A stretch of 63,281 nt of DNA from Guptibacillus spartinae (GCF_028610625.1 NZ_JAQQWU010000018.1:1-63281), one strand, 5' to 3'; shown: positions 27,832 to 37,726, counted from the stretch's first letter. Numbers and translations: made by a program. The notes: a model not told the origin generated them from the letters alone.

Positions 27832-29209
27832 CACTGACTCCTCTTTTCTTTATTCGTTTTGATAAATAATAATTTCCATAGCAAAGTGCAATGAATGGAA
27901 TCCCGCAATATAACGCGATTCGCTGGGTTGGATCAAAAGCAATCCCAATCAAAGAAGCGAAGCAGAGGACGAAGGCTAGGATCGGAACAGTTGGATAGAA
28001 TGGCGTTCGATAGCCTAGGTCTTTAATCGATCTGCCGTCTTTGACATATTTCTTCCTAAAAAGAAATTGTGACGCGCTAATACTCATCCAGACAATGACA
28101 ACGGCTAGACCGGATATCGAGACAAGCACTACATAGACGGTATCTGGTGCAATGATGCTTGAAAGTAGTGCCAGCACTCCGCCTAGCATACTGAGATTTA
28201 CTGCGTTAAGAGGGACACCATTTTTGTTAAGTCGAGCAAAAACAGGAGAAATCATTTGCTTGTCTGAAAGTGACCAGAGCATTCTAGATGAAGCATATAA
28301 CCCTGAATTTGCAGCGGATAAAATGGCTGTTAGAATAACAAAATTCATGATATCAGCCGCATAAGGAACCCCAATTCTTTCAAGCACCGATACAAATGGA
28401 CTTTCAAGAACGCCAGCTTCTGATGCCGGTAGAAGAGCTGATAAAATAAAGATTGAACCTACAAAAAATAGAATGAGCCGAATTAGCGTGGTTCGAATTG
28501 CTTTTGGTATGGTTTGCGCAGGGTTTTCTGTTTCTCCAGCTGCAATGCCAATGAGTTCCGTTCCAGAGAAAGCAAAATTTACTGCCAGCATCGTCATGAA
28601 AATGGCAAACGCGCCATTCGGAAAGATACCTTCATTTGTAAAGTTAGCGAACAAGGATTCATTCGCTCCAGATGCCATCGGAATAAACCCTACGATCGCT
28701 GCCGCACCTAGGATAATGAACAACACGATAGCCAGAACCTTTACAAGAGCAAACCAGAACTCACTCTCAGCAAAAAACTTCACAGTTAGCACATTTAAAA
28801 TAAAGATCATTGCAGCAAACAACCCGCTCCAAATCCATACGTTAATGAGTGGAAACCATCTCTGCATGAGCATACCAGCAGCTGTAAATTCAGAACCAAG
28901 CGCAACTGTCCAAGTTAGCCAATACAACCAGGCAACAGTATAGCCTGTTCCTCCGCCAATGTATTTCGCGGCATAACTATGAAAGGAACCGGTCTCTGGC
29001 ATATGAACTGCTAGCTCACCCAAACACAGCATGACCAGGTAAACGACAAGTGCCCCTACCAGATAAGACAGTATCGTCCCAATAGGACCAGCTTGTTGAA
29101 TTGTGTATCCAGAACTTAAAAACAATCCTGTCCCAATCACTCCTCCAAGGGAGAGCATCACCACATGTCTTGATTTCATCTCCCTGTTAAAACCCTGTTT
29201 GCTTTCCAT
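27806..29209 (-). CDS. mmuP: S-methylmethionine permease (APC family)
   Basis: A 467-residue amino acid permease with twelve hydrophobic segments. The N-terminal [20 protein letters not shown] region (shown here in 20 residues) is the amino acid permease signature and [15 protein letters not shown] follows. The start is ATG 29209, which has AAGGAG nine bases upstream; a longer frame reaching 29299 runs through the riboswitch terminator and is not used. The substrate is inferred from the overlapping mmuM gene and the SAM-I riboswitch. Confidence 0.9.
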   Translation of the reverse strand: MESKQGFNREMKSRHVVMLSLGGVIGTGLFLSSGYTIQQAGPIGTILSYLVGALVVYLVMLCLGELAVHMPETGSFHSYAAKYIGGGTGYTVAWLYWLTWTVALGSEFTAAGMLMQRWFPLINVWIWSGLFAAMIFILNVLTVKFFAESEFWFALVKVLAIVLFIILGAAAIVGFIPMASGANESLFANFTNEGIFPNGAFAIFMTMLAVNFAFSGTELIGIAAGETENPAQTIPKAIRTTLIRLILFFVGSIFILSALLPASEAGVLESPFVSVLERIGVPYAADIMNFVILTAILSAANSGLYASSRMLWSLSDKQMISPVFARLNKNGVPLNAVNLSMLGGVLALLSSIIAPDTVYVVLVSISGLAVVIVWMSISASQFLFRKKYVKDGRSIKDLGYRTPFYPTVPILAFVLCFASLIGIAFDPTQRIALYCGIPFIALCYGNYYLSKRIKKRGVSDVAETESY

Positions 29210-29242
29210 ATTATTTCTCCTTACTTTTCCATCCAGAAAAAC

Positions 29243-29270
29243 AAAAAAACGCACTCGAATGGAGTGCGTT
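29243..29270 (-). terminator. S-box expression-platform terminator
   Basis: AACGCACTC (29262-29270 on the minus strand) pairs with GAGTGCGTT, 5-base loop, then seven Ts, 34 bases before the mmuP start. It should form when SAM is bound. Confidence 0.9.
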
Positions 29271-29292
29271 ACTGACAAAATAAAACCGAAGG

Positions 29293-29395
29293 CTCTCATC
29301 TATCAGGTTTATCACCCGCTGGAGTTAGCACAGTATCCTATGGACCTGTTGCTGAGGTTTCAAAGGGCCAGTCCCTCCACCTCTCTGGATAAGAA
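29293..29395 (-). ncRNA. SAM-I (S-box) riboswitch
   Basis: On the minus strand the leader reads CTTATCCAGAGAGGTGGAGG, then GGGACTGGCCC, GAAACCTCAGCAAC, GTGCTAACTCCAGC and GATAGATGAGAG, the conserved blocks of the S-box aptamer in order. A terminator follows. Known S-box RNAs stop transcription when S-adenosylmethionine is plentiful, so the salvage operon should be on when methionine is short. Confidence 0.96.
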
Positions 29396-29409
29396 AATAT
29401 ATTTTTACA

Positions 29410-29438
29410 AAAATACCAAGTTAGACAGGATTTGTCAA
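29410..29438 (-). promoter_or_regulatory. promoter of the S-box mmuP-mmuM operon
   Basis: TTGACA (29433-29438), 17-base spacer, TATTTT (29410-29415) with TGG before it (extended -10). It lies about 15 bases before the aptamer. Confidence 0.75.
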
Positions 29439-29457
29439 GACGCGATGATACAAACAC

Positions 29458-29607
29458 CTACCAAATATCTCTTTTCCATTGACGACTTCCCTGCATTTGT
29501 CTTTGGACAATTGTTTTCATCCCATCGCGTTTCTTTACCTTCGAAAATCGCGTCATCGCTTCCCTCATATCTTTCTCAGCTTGTTTTAAAACGTACTCAT
29601 TTTCCAT
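29458..29607 (-). CDS. 49-residue basic hypothetical protein
   Basis: A short frame starting MENEYVLKQAEKDMREAMTR and ending SRQWKRDIW. It is rich in Lys, Arg, Met and Gln and has no membrane segment. It is supported by a strong purine-rich ribosome site (GGAGGAGGG) before the ATG and by its position: it starts about 18 bases after the terminator of the hydrolase gene and stops 20 bases before the mmuP promoter. It could be translated from read-through of that terminator. No function can be given. Confidence 0.55.
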   Translation of the reverse strand: MENEYVLKQAEKDMREAMTRFSKVKKRDGMKTIVQRQMQGSRQWKRDIW

Positions 29608-29624
29608 TCCCTTTCCCTCCTCCT

Positions 29625-29661
29625 AAAAAAAGATGGCTCCCCTTAAGATAGTGGAAGCCAT
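29625..29661 (-). terminator. terminator of the SGNH hydrolase gene
   Basis: ATGGCTTCC on the minus strand (29653-29661) pairs with GGGGAGCCAT, followed by seven Ts. Confidence 0.8.
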
Positions 29662-29736
29662 ACCATGATGTGAGAACGTATATTCGGTTGATATTCTAAG
29701 TCTAGCGAACATTCGTTCTTTTTGCAAGGAATACTT

Positions 29737-30969
29737 TTATTTAAATATTGAAAAATCCACCTCATCTGCCATCTTTTTATACCCTTCATCATTCGGATGC
29801 AAATGATCCCCAGAATCATACTTCGAGAGAAACTTTTCTGGATCATCTGGATCTCTTAATGCTTTATCAAAATCAATAACAGCATCAAATTCTCCGCTTG
29901 TTCGAATCCACTCATTCACTTCCTGCCGCGTCTTTTCTCCCTCTTCAGTATACATACTAGAATCTTTATAAGGGGTTAAGGTACCTCCATAAACCGGTAT
30001 CCCCTGTTCATGAGTCGCTTTAATGATTTTTTTCATTCGATCAATGATTTTCTGTGAATTATATTCAGGATAATGTCTTAAATCATTGATGCCTTCATGT
30101 AAGATCAGACCTTTGATTCCTTCTTGACTTAGAACATCTCGTTCTAGTCTTGCCAACGCATTTTGGCCTTTTCCTTCTTCACTATTAATCAAGTGGTTTG
30201 CAGAAATTCCTGCATTTAATACAGACATTTTTACACTAGCGTCTTTCGCATTCATTCGATTGGCTAAATAATCAGGCCAACGTCGGTTTGCGTTTAACGT
30301 GGAATAGTTGCCATTTGCAATTGAGCTTCCCATTATAACAACAGAACCGTCTACAGATTCTTCAGGAACAACCTCTAAACGGTCTAGCCAGAACCACGCT
30401 TCTTCTTTGGACGTGTACGCAGAATCTTTTTCATCTGCGGCATGGTTTCCTTCTTTAGACATATAGACCGTTTGATTTGAACGTTGGTGCCACGTTGTTG
30501 GCCCTGTTTCACGATCTACGTACAAACTAACCGTTATATTTTGATCGGCTTTTACCGAAAAATCAATTGGATCACTATATTGCGTTTCTCCTTGTGGAAT
30601 CGTAACGGCTTCTTTACCATCAAAGGTAATCAGCTTGTCCGTCTCTTTATCAATACTTGCTCCATCCTTGGATATCGCAACTCTCACTTCTTTCATGGAT
30701 AAAGGAAGGGAACCAAATTCATTGGATAATCGAATCCGCATCTTCTCCCCTTCCATATGCGGTCGAAGAATCAACCTGATTGTTTGATCCTTAAATCCGT
30801 CATGAGAGTTTCCATCTTTGGCAGGAGCCTGCATGCTTGCTGTCCATGAACCGACCCATTCACTCTTCTTGGCTGCATCCTTCATAGAAGAAGGCCAGCC
30901 TTTTGCGCTTACTACACTTAATAATCCAGCTATAAGAATCAGTACGAATAATGTTACGATACGTGTCAT
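29737..30969 (-). CDS. secreted SGNH/GDSL-family hydrolase
   Basis: A 410-residue serine esterase/lipase-like protein. The N-terminus is a signal peptide (TRIVTLFVLILIAGLLSVVS). Residues 40-200 form a beta-rich N-terminal domain. The SGNH blocks follow: GSSIANG (214-220, nucleophile Ser216 with GDS changed to GSS), NAGISANHL (Gly block), HEGINDLRHYP (Asn295) and GDHLHPNDEGY (Asp388, His391). It should act outside the cell on an ester, possibly a carbohydrate acetyl ester. Single gene. Confidence 0.87.
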   Translation of the reverse strand: MTRIVTLFVLILIAGLLSVVSAKGWPSSMKDAAKKSEWVGSWTASMQAPAKDGNSHDGFKDQTIRLILRPHMEGEKMRIRLSNEFGSLPLSMKEVRVAISKDGASIDKETDKLITFDGKEAVTIPQGETQYSDPIDFSVKADQNITVSLYVDRETGPTTWHQRSNQTVYMSKEGNHAADEKDSAYTSKEEAWFWLDRLEVVPEESVDGSVVIMGSSIANGNYSTLNANRRWPDYLANRMNAKDASVKMSVLNAGISANHLINSEEGKGQNALARLERDVLSQEGIKGLILHEGINDLRHYPEYNSQKIIDRMKKIIKATHEQGIPVYGGTLTPYKDSSMYTEEGEKTRQEVNEWIRTSGEFDAVIDFDKALRDPDDPEKFLSKYDSGDHLHPNDEGYKKMADEVDFSIFK

Positions 30970-31202
30970 TGTTTACTCGCCTCTCGTTTACAGTTTCATT
31001 CAACCTCTATTAGATCCTCACAAAAGCCTTCGTCCATCATAACTAGCCTCAGTTGGTCTTAATCTTTCTGTCTCTAAATTGTTATTAAACAGAATATCCC
31101 TATTTGGATGGATTGATGCTCTATGTAATTGCAAACGAAAGAACAATAGATTAAATAATTTTGAACTATTAGCACATCTAGCACTTTTGTTATCTTACGA
31201 AC

Positions 31203-31238
31203 AAAATCCCTAACCTCGCATATGAGGTTAGGGATTTT
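31203..31238 (-). terminator. terminator of the Eis-like operon
   Basis: A 15-bp perfect stem (31203-31217 with 31224-31238), 6-base loop, T-run on the minus strand. Confidence 0.9.
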
Positions 31239-31242
31239 TGTG

Positions 31243-32418
31243 TTAAAAGAAGTCCATGAAATTTGTTTCCTTTGTTGAACGTATGCTTTGCAACCGTACT
31301 ACATCATCCTCTGCTCCTTCTAATAAACCAGCTTCATAGAGAAAATAAGGATCTTGGTAGCCCGTCAATACAGAAGTCAGCGTATTAATGTTACATCGAA
31401 GGCCACGTTTTGGTGGATGAGCACACGCTGCATTCGGTTTATCTCCCTTAAATACCCTCACTCCTTCACGATCGATCAGATAGCTTCCATTGTTCCACTC
31501 TGCCTGATCATCGGTAATATGGAGGAAGAGAGTTTCATCCGCCTTTATTGTAAATGGATACTCTTTTAGAAAATTTTCGACATCAACAATGCGCGCCATA
31601 AAGTACGGCTCGACTGTGGTTTTCACTTTTGGATTGGCTAATAAAAACGTTAGCTGATCGCTTTCATTCGTTAAAATTGTTACGCGCTCAACCATAGAAT
31701 CATGCTGACAGAGGTAATTCCATAATCCTCTTCTTGCCTCGCCATCTGTACAAACCATTTCTTCAACTTCCAATTTCCGATTTTCTATTTTGTAAGAGAG
31801 GTAACCAGTTACATTCCCCTCTTCATTTGTATAAGTAGCAAACCGAAAACCTTTCGAATAAACGCGTTCCTTCCACCAATTTTCCGTTCGAACGAGCATA
31901 CCATTAAAGCGAGCCGCAAACGTTTCGTATACAGGATTCAGGACTTCAAAGATGTGATCAAGTTCCACCCGCCTTATTTTTCCACTTACAGCACGAAGAG
32001 GCTTAAGGTCCTCCACTTTCAACTCTACCTTCTTCCAGTTATTCAACACTTCATACCCGAATTTTCGATAGAATGAGATTTGAAACGGATGGAGTAAAGA
32101 GATGGTTTGGCCTTTTTGCTTCATTTCAAAAAGACCATTTCGAAGCAGGCGTGCAACCCTTCCTCCTCTTCGATGTTCTGGATACGTCGCAACTGATGCA
32201 ACGCCGCCCATCTTTATTTTCTTTCCTGCAAGCCATGTTTCAAAATTAATTAGATGGAGCTTCGCAGCAAGTTCATCCGCCTCGAAATCGCCCCATATTT
32301 CATGCTCGCGATATCTTTGGATTTTGTCATCTAACTCTTCTTTAGGGACTGTATATTGAAAGGCATACTCTGAAAGTCTTACAGCATCAATTACTTCGTT
32401 TTTATCTAATTTCCGCAT
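31243..32418 (-). CDS. Eis-like GNAT N-acetyltransferase
   Basis: A 391-residue protein of the Eis family: two GNAT folds plus a C-terminal SCP2-like domain. The acetyl-CoA loop is VASVATYPEHRRGGRVARLL (72-91), and FYRKFGYE carries the tyrosine used as general acid. The chain ends in FF; in Eis the free C-terminal carboxylate of a terminal Phe acts in catalysis. Eis-type enzymes acetylate amines, in some bacteria aminoglycosides, but the substrate here is unknown. It starts 11 bases after a membrane-protein gene, with AAGGAGAGG as ribosome site. Confidence 0.85.
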   Translation of the reverse strand: MRKLDKNEVIDAVRLSEYAFQYTVPKEELDDKIQRYREHEIWGDFEADELAAKLHLINFETWLAGKKIKMGGVASVATYPEHRRGGRVARLLRNGLFEMKQKGQTISLLHPFQISFYRKFGYEVLNNWKKVELKVEDLKPLRAVSGKIRRVELDHIFEVLNPVYETFAARFNGMLVRTENWWKERVYSKGFRFATYTNEEGNVTGYLSYKIENRKLEVEEMVCTDGEARRGLWNYLCQHDSMVERVTILTNESDQLTFLLANPKVKTTVEPYFMARIVDVENFLKEYPFTIKADETLFLHITDDQAEWNNGSYLIDREGVRVFKGDKPNAACAHPPKRGLRCNINTLTSVLTGYQDPYFLYEAGLLEGAEDDVVRLQSIRSTKETNFMDFF

Positions 32419-32429
32419 GGTTCCTCTCC

Positions 32430-33014
32430 TTATCGTGTTTTAGTGTAGATAAAGTATAGTGGGCCGATAATTGGGAAGAACCCAATCCAGCCAGCGGCCC
32501 CATCCCGACTCCTTAAAGCGAAAATTGATAGTCCCGTTAATACAAGAAAATCAATGGTCATCACATGAACAAAATTTGATTCTACAAAAGCTTTTTGATA
32601 TAAAGTCGCTTCCCCAGCAACAATCCCATATACCATTAAACCGATTGTTAAAAGGATCAGTATACTTAAGAGAATTTTCGATTCCAGAAGTCTTTTTAAC
32701 TTATTAGGTGTACGATTCGGTCGATGTGTTTTTTTATTTACAATAAAGTACGGAAGTAAACTAAAAGCACCTAACGCAAAAGAGCCAAGAACAAATGGCC
32801 AGGCTGGAACTGATCCGCTATCGTCTCGTAAAAGTAATATAGCAAAGACGACCGGAAAAATCCCAAGTAAAGAAAACATGGCAAGCAAGCCAGCATCAGG
32901 ATCATTCATTGTTATAAGATCTGAGAGGTATGATCCATTGCCATCCGGAGCCAATAAAACCGCATATAAAATAAATCCAATCCATATAATAAATAAAGAA
33001 ATTCTCTTCATCAT
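32430..33014 (-). CDS. polytopic membrane protein of unknown family
   Basis: A 194-residue protein with five to six hydrophobic segments and a basic loop, NKKTHRPNRTPNKLKR, in the middle. The motif LLAPDGNGSYL after the first helix is not one I recognise. It precedes the Eis-like gene by 11 bases and is co-transcribed with it. The ATG pair at 33014/33011 follows AGTAGGGTTT; either could be the start. Confidence 0.7.
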   Translation of the reverse strand: MMKRISLFIIWIGFILYAVLLAPDGNGSYLSDLITMNDPDAGLLAMFSLLGIFPVVFAILLLRDDSGSVPAWPFVLGSFALGAFSLLPYFIVNKKTHRPNRTPNKLKRLLESKILLSILILLTIGLMVYGIVAGEATLYQKAFVESNFVHVMTIDFLVLTGLSIFALRSRDGAAGWIGFFPIIGPLYFIYTKTR

Positions 33015-33098
33015 AAACCCTACTTTCTTATATTGCTTCTTAAATCATAAGGTTACCGGAAAAAAATCTCAAATATATGTAGAATTTTCTAACAATTG

Positions 33099-33107
33099 TG
33101 GTATACT
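33099..33107 (+). promoter_or_regulatory. extended -10 box before a small membrane protein
   Basis: TGGTATACT at 33099-33107, without a clear -35 box, 86 bases before the ATG at 33193. Confidence 0.35.
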
Positions 33108-33192
33108 AATTGTAACAAAACATTCACAAATTATTCTTTATTTTGACATAAGTTTAATTTGTAAGCGGTATCATAAAAAGGAGTTGTTAACT

Positions 33193-33477
33193 ATGGATGT
33201 CTATATGGTCTATCTTTTCGTTATTACGGCAACCCCACTTTTTCTCTGGCAGGATTATAAAAAGCTCGCATTTGTACACACGCCTTTTATTGTAGCAATC
33301 TGGGCGCTACTGATCTTCTACATTGGTGGCGGTATGACTCCAGTTGCACATACACTCTTTATTACACTTTTTGCGATTAACGTTCTATTTGCTCATTTAG
33401 CGGCATATCTTATCTTTGCTCGTCCTTTCCTTAAGGAACGTCAACTTGCAAAGAAAATGTCTCGCGTTGAAGAATAA
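33193..33477 (+). CDS. three-helix small membrane protein
   Basis: A 94-residue protein with three hydrophobic segments and a basic tail (KERQLAKKMSR). The ATG at 33193 follows AAAAGGAG by nine bases; a much longer frame beginning at 32878 runs antisense through the upstream gene and is not used. It is convergent with the qox operon and shares its terminator. Family not recognised. Confidence 0.68.
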   Translation: MDVYMVYLFVITATPLFLWQDYKKLAFVHTPFIVAIWALLIFYIGGGMTPVAHTLFITLFAINVLFAHLAAYLIFARPFLKERQLAKKMSRVEE

Positions 33478-33491
33478 ACCTATATTCATAA

Positions 33492-33531
33492 AAAAACCGT
33501 TGTTCCCTTCTTACCGGGAACAACGGTTTTT
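33492..33531. terminator. bidirectional terminator of the qox operon
   Basis: A 16-bp stem (33492-33507 with 33516-33531) and an 8-base loop with A- and T-runs, just before the qoxD stop. Confidence 0.92.
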
Positions 33532-33534
33532 CAA

Positions 33535-33858
33535 TTACATATTCATATTGTGCATGCCAAATGACATAACCCAGATTGTACCGGCAACGATTGCTACGGC
33601 AATAAAGACCGCATATAAAATCGTACCAACTTGAATCCGACTACTATCGCTCTCTGTGATGTGCATAAACATCAAAAGTTGAATAGCTGCTTGAATTAAT
33701 GCCAGGATGACGACAATAATCATAATTGTTCTAAAGCTAAAGTCTGAAGCAAAGCCTACCCACAAAGCTAATAATGTGAGGACGATCGAAAGACCGAAAC
33801 CAATTAGGTGGCTCCATGGAAAGTGGCTATGACTGTTTGTCTGCTCGTTGTTGGACAC
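33535..33858 (-). CDS. qoxD: cytochrome aa3 quinol oxidase subunit IV
   Basis: A 107-residue membrane protein with three helices and the QAAIQLLMFMHI segment of bacterial subunit IV. It is the small structural subunit of the terminal oxidase. Its GTG lies just after the qoxC stop (one base between), with GGTGATG as ribosome site, so it is translationally coupled. Last gene of qoxABCD. Confidence 0.92.
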   Translation of the reverse strand: MSNNEQTNSHSHFPWSHLIGFGLSIVLTLLALWVGFASDFSFRTIMIIVVILALIQAAIQLLMFMHITESDSSRIQVGTILYAVFIAVAIVAGTIWVMSFGMHNMNM

Positions 33859-33859
33859 C

Positions 33860-34468
33860 TTACATCACCATCCCATACAAGTAGACTGCTGTGAAGATAA
33901 AGATCCACACAACGTCAAGGAAGTGCCAGTAAAGACTGGAGATAAAGACCTTCCTTGTTGTATCAGGTGTTAAACCGCGCTGCTTTAACTGAATTAAAAT
34001 GAGTGAAATCCATGCGATACCCATTGTAACGTGGGCACCGTGCGTTCCGACTAATACAAAGAAGCCAGACCAATAAGCACTTGTTGTTAGTGCCGCACCT
34101 TCATGAATATAGTGAACAAACTCATAAATTTCAAAGCCCAGGAATCCTAGACCCAATGCTAGCGTAACACCGATCCAAAGAAATACACCTTTTAGTGAGT
34201 GATTTCTCATATAATGTATAGCTAGTCCACAAGTAAAACTACTTGTTAGAAGTAAAAACGTTTCAATTAACACACCACTTATTTCAAAAAGCTCTTCTGG
34301 TCCTGGACCGCCAGCTGTTCGGCCAACCAATACTAAGTAAGTTGCGAACAACGTTGAAAATAGGGCAATTTCGGCGCCGAGGAAAATCCAGAAGCCTAGA
34401 ATATTCAGTCGGCCAGTTTCCGACTGATATTCTAAAGGCGTGTTAGGAGAATATTCGACTGATTCCAT
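33860..34468 (-). CDS. qoxC: cytochrome aa3 quinol oxidase subunit III
   Basis: A 202-residue membrane protein with five helices. GFWIFLGAEIALFSTLFATY and FFVLVGTHGAHVTMGIAW are characteristic of heme-copper oxidase subunit III. It stabilises the proton-pumping core. AAAGGAGG precedes the ATG, and it follows qoxB by 14 bases. Confidence 0.95.
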   Translation of the reverse strand: MESVEYSPNTPLEYQSETGRLNILGFWIFLGAEIALFSTLFATYLVLVGRTAGGPGPEELFEISGVLIETFLLLTSSFTCGLAIHYMRNHSLKGVFLWIGVTLALGLGFLGFEIYEFVHYIHEGAALTTSAYWSGFFVLVGTHGAHVTMGIAWISLILIQLKQRGLTPDTTRKVFISSLYWHFLDVVWIFIFTAVYLYGMVM

Positions 34469-34482
34469 GCTTCACGCCTCCT

Positions 34483-36426
34483 TTATAAGGTAGTCTTTTT
34501 CTCAGTTTCTTCTATTTCTTCTACGCTAACGTAGAAACCTTTATCATAATCAAACGAACGGATTACCATTGTCGCAAGGACACCGACTAGTCCAAGTATG
34601 GACATCCAGTGCCAGGAGAAGACCATGCCGAATCCGGCAGTAAAGAAGAACACACTCATAATAATCGGTACACCAGAGTAACTTGGCATATGAATCGGTT
34701 TATATGGTTTCTTCTCAGGTGCTTTTCCTTGTTTCTTCTCTTCTTTCATAATCCAGAATGCATCATGTCCTTTCGCTTCAGGAAGATGAGCGAAGTTATA
34801 ATGTGGTACTGGAGCTGGAGTAGACCATTCAAGTGTTCTAGCATCCCACGGGTCACCAGTCGTTTCACGTGGAGAGTAACGGAAGCTGTAGTAGATGTTA
34901 TAAACAAGAATCAAGAAGCCGATTCCCATTAGTACACCACCGAATGTAGCCAATACGTTCAAGCTCATCCAGCCGTCTCCAATTCCGTAAGTGTAAATAC
35001 GACGAGGCATTCCTGCAAGACCTAAGAAATACATTGGGAAGAAACATAAGTTAAATCCAGCAACGAAAATCCAGAAGCTCCATTTACCAAGACGTTCGTT
35101 CAAACGGTGGTTGAACATTTTTGGATACCAGAAGTATAGACCTGCGAAACAAGCATACACGGTACCAGAAATAAGTACGTAGTGGAAGTGAGCAACTAGG
35201 AAGTACGTATTGTGATATTGATAGTCAGCTGCTGCCATCGCTAGCATAACACCTGTTACCCCACCAATAACGAAGTTCGGGATAAAGGCAAGCGACCATA
35301 GCATCGCTGTCGTAAATCGTATTCGTCCTTTGTACAGAGTGAATAGCCAGTTAAAGATCTTCACACCTGTCGGAACGGCGATTAACATCGTTGTGATGGA
35401 GAAGAATGAGTTAACTGCTCCACCTGCTCCCATCGTAAAGAAGTGGTGAACCCAAACTAGGAAGCTTAGCCCGGCAATAACGACCATGGAGTAAACCATT
35501 GCTTTATAACCGAAAAGCGTTTTACGTGCAAACGTACTAATAATTTCAGAGAACATACCAAATGCTGGAAGAATAACAATGTATACTTCAGGATGTCCCC
35601 AAATCCAGAAGAGGTTTGCCCAAAGCATTGGCATACCGCCATCCATCATTGTAAAGAAGTGACTTCCAAACAAACGGTCAAATGTCATTAGTGCAAGTGC
35701 CACAGTTAGAACCGGGAATGCAAAAATGATGATAACCATTGTAATCAATGAAGACCATGTAAACATAGGCATTTGCATAAGCTTCATGGATGGTACTCTC
35801 ATTTTCAAAATGGTAACGAGGAAGTTAATACCCGTTAACAAAGTACCGATACCCGCAATCTGCAAACCTAGTAAATAATAGTTCTGTCCTACTCCAGGAC
35901 TTAGTTCAAGACCAGCTAGTGGTACATAACTTGTCCAACCAGCAGAAGGCGATCCCCCGATAACAAATGAAATGTTAAAGAGCATAGCCCCCATGAAGAA
36001 AGTCCAGAAACTTACTGCGTTCAAAAACGGATAAGCCACGTCACGTGCTCCAATTTGTAGTGGAACAACAACGTTAATTAAACCGATCAAGAACGGCATC
36101 GCCATGAAGATAATCATGATGGTACCGTGCGTTGTGAAAATTTCATTATAGTGATTCGCATCCAAAAAGCTTGAATCCGGAACGGTTAGCTGTGCCCTCA
36201 TGAGCAAGGCATCCACACCACCGCGGAATAGCATTAGGACGGCTGCGATGATATACATGACACCGAGTTTTTTATGGTCAACAGTTGTTAGCCATTCTGT
36301 CCATAACCACTTCCACTTCTTGAAATACGTTAGTACGAAAATGGCACCGATCATTGTTAACGCGATCGAAACATCCGCACCGTAAATCAGCGGATCCCCG
36401 GTGACAAAAAATTCATCCAATTTCAT
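34483..36426 (-). CDS. qoxB: cytochrome aa3 quinol oxidase subunit I
   Basis: A 647-residue subunit, the catalytic core with the heme and Cu-B centre. Recognisable segments are the heme ligand region [20 protein letters not shown] (His for the low-spin heme), [15 protein letters not shown] (Cu-B histidine and cross-linked tyrosine), WVHHFFTMG (two Cu-B histidines) and [14 protein letters not shown] (heme ligands). Fourteen or so helices and a normal length. It oxidises menaquinol, reduces oxygen to water and pumps protons. AGAGGAGG precedes the ATG. Confidence 0.97.
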   Translation of the reverse strand: MKLDEFFVTGDPLIYGADVSIALTMIGAIFVLTYFKKWKWLWTEWLTTVDHKKLGVMYIIAAVLMLFRGGVDALLMRAQLTVPDSSFLDANHYNEIFTTHGTIMIIFMAMPFLIGLINVVVPLQIGARDVAYPFLNAVSFWTFFMGAMLFNISFVIGGSPSAGWTSYVPLAGLELSPGVGQNYYLLGLQIAGIGTLLTGINFLVTILKMRVPSMKLMQMPMFTWSSLITMVIIIFAFPVLTVALALMTFDRLFGSHFFTMMDGGMPMLWANLFWIWGHPEVYIVILPAFGMFSEIISTFARKTLFGYKAMVYSMVVIAGLSFLVWVHHFFTMGAGGAVNSFFSITTMLIAVPTGVKIFNWLFTLYKGRIRFTTAMLWSLAFIPNFVIGGVTGVMLAMAAADYQYHNTYFLVAHFHYVLISGTVYACFAGLYFWYPKMFNHRLNERLGKWSFWIFVAGFNLCFFPMYFLGLAGMPRRIYTYGIGDGWMSLNVLATFGGVLMGIGFLILVYNIYYSFRYSPRETTGDPWDARTLEWSTPAPVPHYNFAHLPEAKGHDAFWIMKEEKKQGKAPEKKPYKPIHMPSYSGVPIIMSVFFFTAGFGMVFSWHWMSILGLVGVLATMVIRSFDYDKGFYVSVEEIEETEKKTTL

Positions 36427-36443
36427 GGTGTCTTCCTCCTCTC

Positions 36444-37403
36444 TTAATGCGAGTGTTCCTCGGAATCTTTTTCAGAATCGTCATGGTTCATTTCGGAATG
36501 ATCCATTTCTGAGTGATCCATTTCTGAGGACTCATCTTCATCAGTTGATTCGCCATTACGGACCTTTGTTGCGTATTCAGCGTCCATTCCATGATCAACC
36601 CACTGAAGGTGAGTTTCTGAGAATGTCTGCTCTTCTGTATGACCTTTAAGCATCAACTCATTGTATTTTTCTTGGGTAAGCTTAGGTGCGTCTTGCGCCT
36701 CTTCTACCCACTCATCGTAATCTTCTTGAGATTCAGCCGTTACAGTAAATACCTGCTCCGTAAATCCTTCACCAGTGAAGTTAGCATTACGTCCGCGATA
36801 CTCACCAATTTCATCAGCTTGCAAATAAAGTTCTGTCATCATGCCAGACATTGTGTATTCCTGCCCACCAAGTGACGGAATCCAAAATGATCCCATTGAA
36901 TCTGCCGATGCTAATTTAAATAAAATTGGGTGATCTTCAGGGATATGAAGATAGTTCACCGTTTCAATATTTTCTTCTGGATAGCTAAAGACCCATTTCC
37001 AATCGACTGATGTCGCATGAATGACGATTGGATCTTTATGAGACGTTGCTTCCGGTGCCTCTTCAAGTGCAAAGATCGTTTGTACAGTTGGCACTGCAAG
37101 AACAATAAGAATAATTACCGGAATAACCGTCCAAACAATTTCTAGAAATACGTTCCCCTCGATGTGAGGAGGTTCATATTCAGGACCACTCTTACGTTCA
37201 CGATATTTAACAAGGATGAGTGTAAATAGCACGAACACGACCAAAACAATAAACAGCATAAATCCAATAGAGAAAAGAATTAAATTTGCTTGTTGTTCTG
37301 CTACAGGTCCTTTTGGATCAAGCACGGTTAAGTTACTACAGCCACTCAATACCATTACTGCAAGAAACATACTGAGCGCAAAGAATGATTTCATTCGCTT
37401 CAC
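36444..37403 (-). CDS. qoxA: cytochrome aa3 quinol oxidase subunit II
   Basis: A 319-residue lipoprotein subunit. The signal sequence ends in the lipobox LSGC, then two membrane helices and a cupredoxin-like extracellular domain follow. The Cu-A cysteines and ligands of cytochrome c oxidases are absent, which marks it as a quinol oxidase. The C-terminus is unusual: an acidic Met/His-rich tail with three near-repeats of SEMDH and the end EEHSH, a possible copper-binding tail. GTG start with AAGGAAGGTGG seven bases upstream. First gene of the operon. Confidence 0.94.
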   Translation of the reverse strand: MKRMKSFFALSMFLAVMVLSGCSNLTVLDPKGPVAEQQANLILFSIGFMLFIVLVVFVLFTLILVKYRERKSGPEYEPPHIEGNVFLEIVWTVIPVIILIVLAVPTVQTIFALEEAPEATSHKDPIVIHATSVDWKWVFSYPEENIETVNYLHIPEDHPILFKLASADSMGSFWIPSLGGQEYTMSGMMTELYLQADEIGEYRGRNANFTGEGFTEQVFTVTAESQEDYDEWVEEAQDAPKLTQEKYNELMLKGHTEEQTFSETHLQWVDHGMDAEYATKVRNGESTDEDESSEMDHSEMDHSEMNHDDSEKDSEEHSH

Positions 37404-37427
37404 CGCCAGGCCACCTTCCTTTCTTCC

Positions 37428-37456
37428 TATATAATAGTTAAGTAGATTTTAAACAA
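37428..37456 (-). promoter_or_regulatory. promoter of qoxABCD
   Basis: TTGTTT (37451-37456), 17-base spacer, TATATA (37428-37433) on the minus strand, 25 bases before the qoxA GTG. Confidence 0.55.
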
Positions 37457-37512
37457 TAAATGACATGGAACAACAGTTACCATTGGCTATTGTAGCAGGT
37501 TCCTCATATAAA

Positions 37513-37528
37513 TGTGACACGTGTCACA
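37513..37528. promoter_or_regulatory. CRP/FNR-type palindrome upstream of qoxA
   Basis: TGTGACACGTGTCACA is a perfect 16-bp inverted repeat matching TGTGA-N6-TCACA, the core recognised by CRP/FNR-family proteins including Bacillus Fnr. It lies about 100 bases upstream of the predicted qox transcription start. A further GTGTCAAAA follows at 37531. Confidence 0.6.
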
Positions 37529-37726
37529 AAGTGTCAAAAGTTGCTCATGCATTTATCACTTTTTCGACACATTTCGTTCATAATTCGTTCAATTTTGTGG
37601 ATTTTTTTAACTTTATTGGATATAACAGCGCTTGCTTGTTTTACAAAATCTCTCCCTACTATTCACTCTCATTTTGTTTCATATGAAAAAGAGATAGAAT
37701 TGACATTGATTTGTATATACATGGCA

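Noticed and set aside
29103-29651. 182-codon plus-strand frame opposite mmuP and the S-box leader
   Set aside because: It is antisense to a conserved riboswitch and to the mmuP gene and has no ribosome site.
32878-33192. 105-residue extension of the small membrane protein at 33193
   Set aside because: It is antisense to the upstream membrane-protein gene, and the strong ribosome site is directly before 33193.
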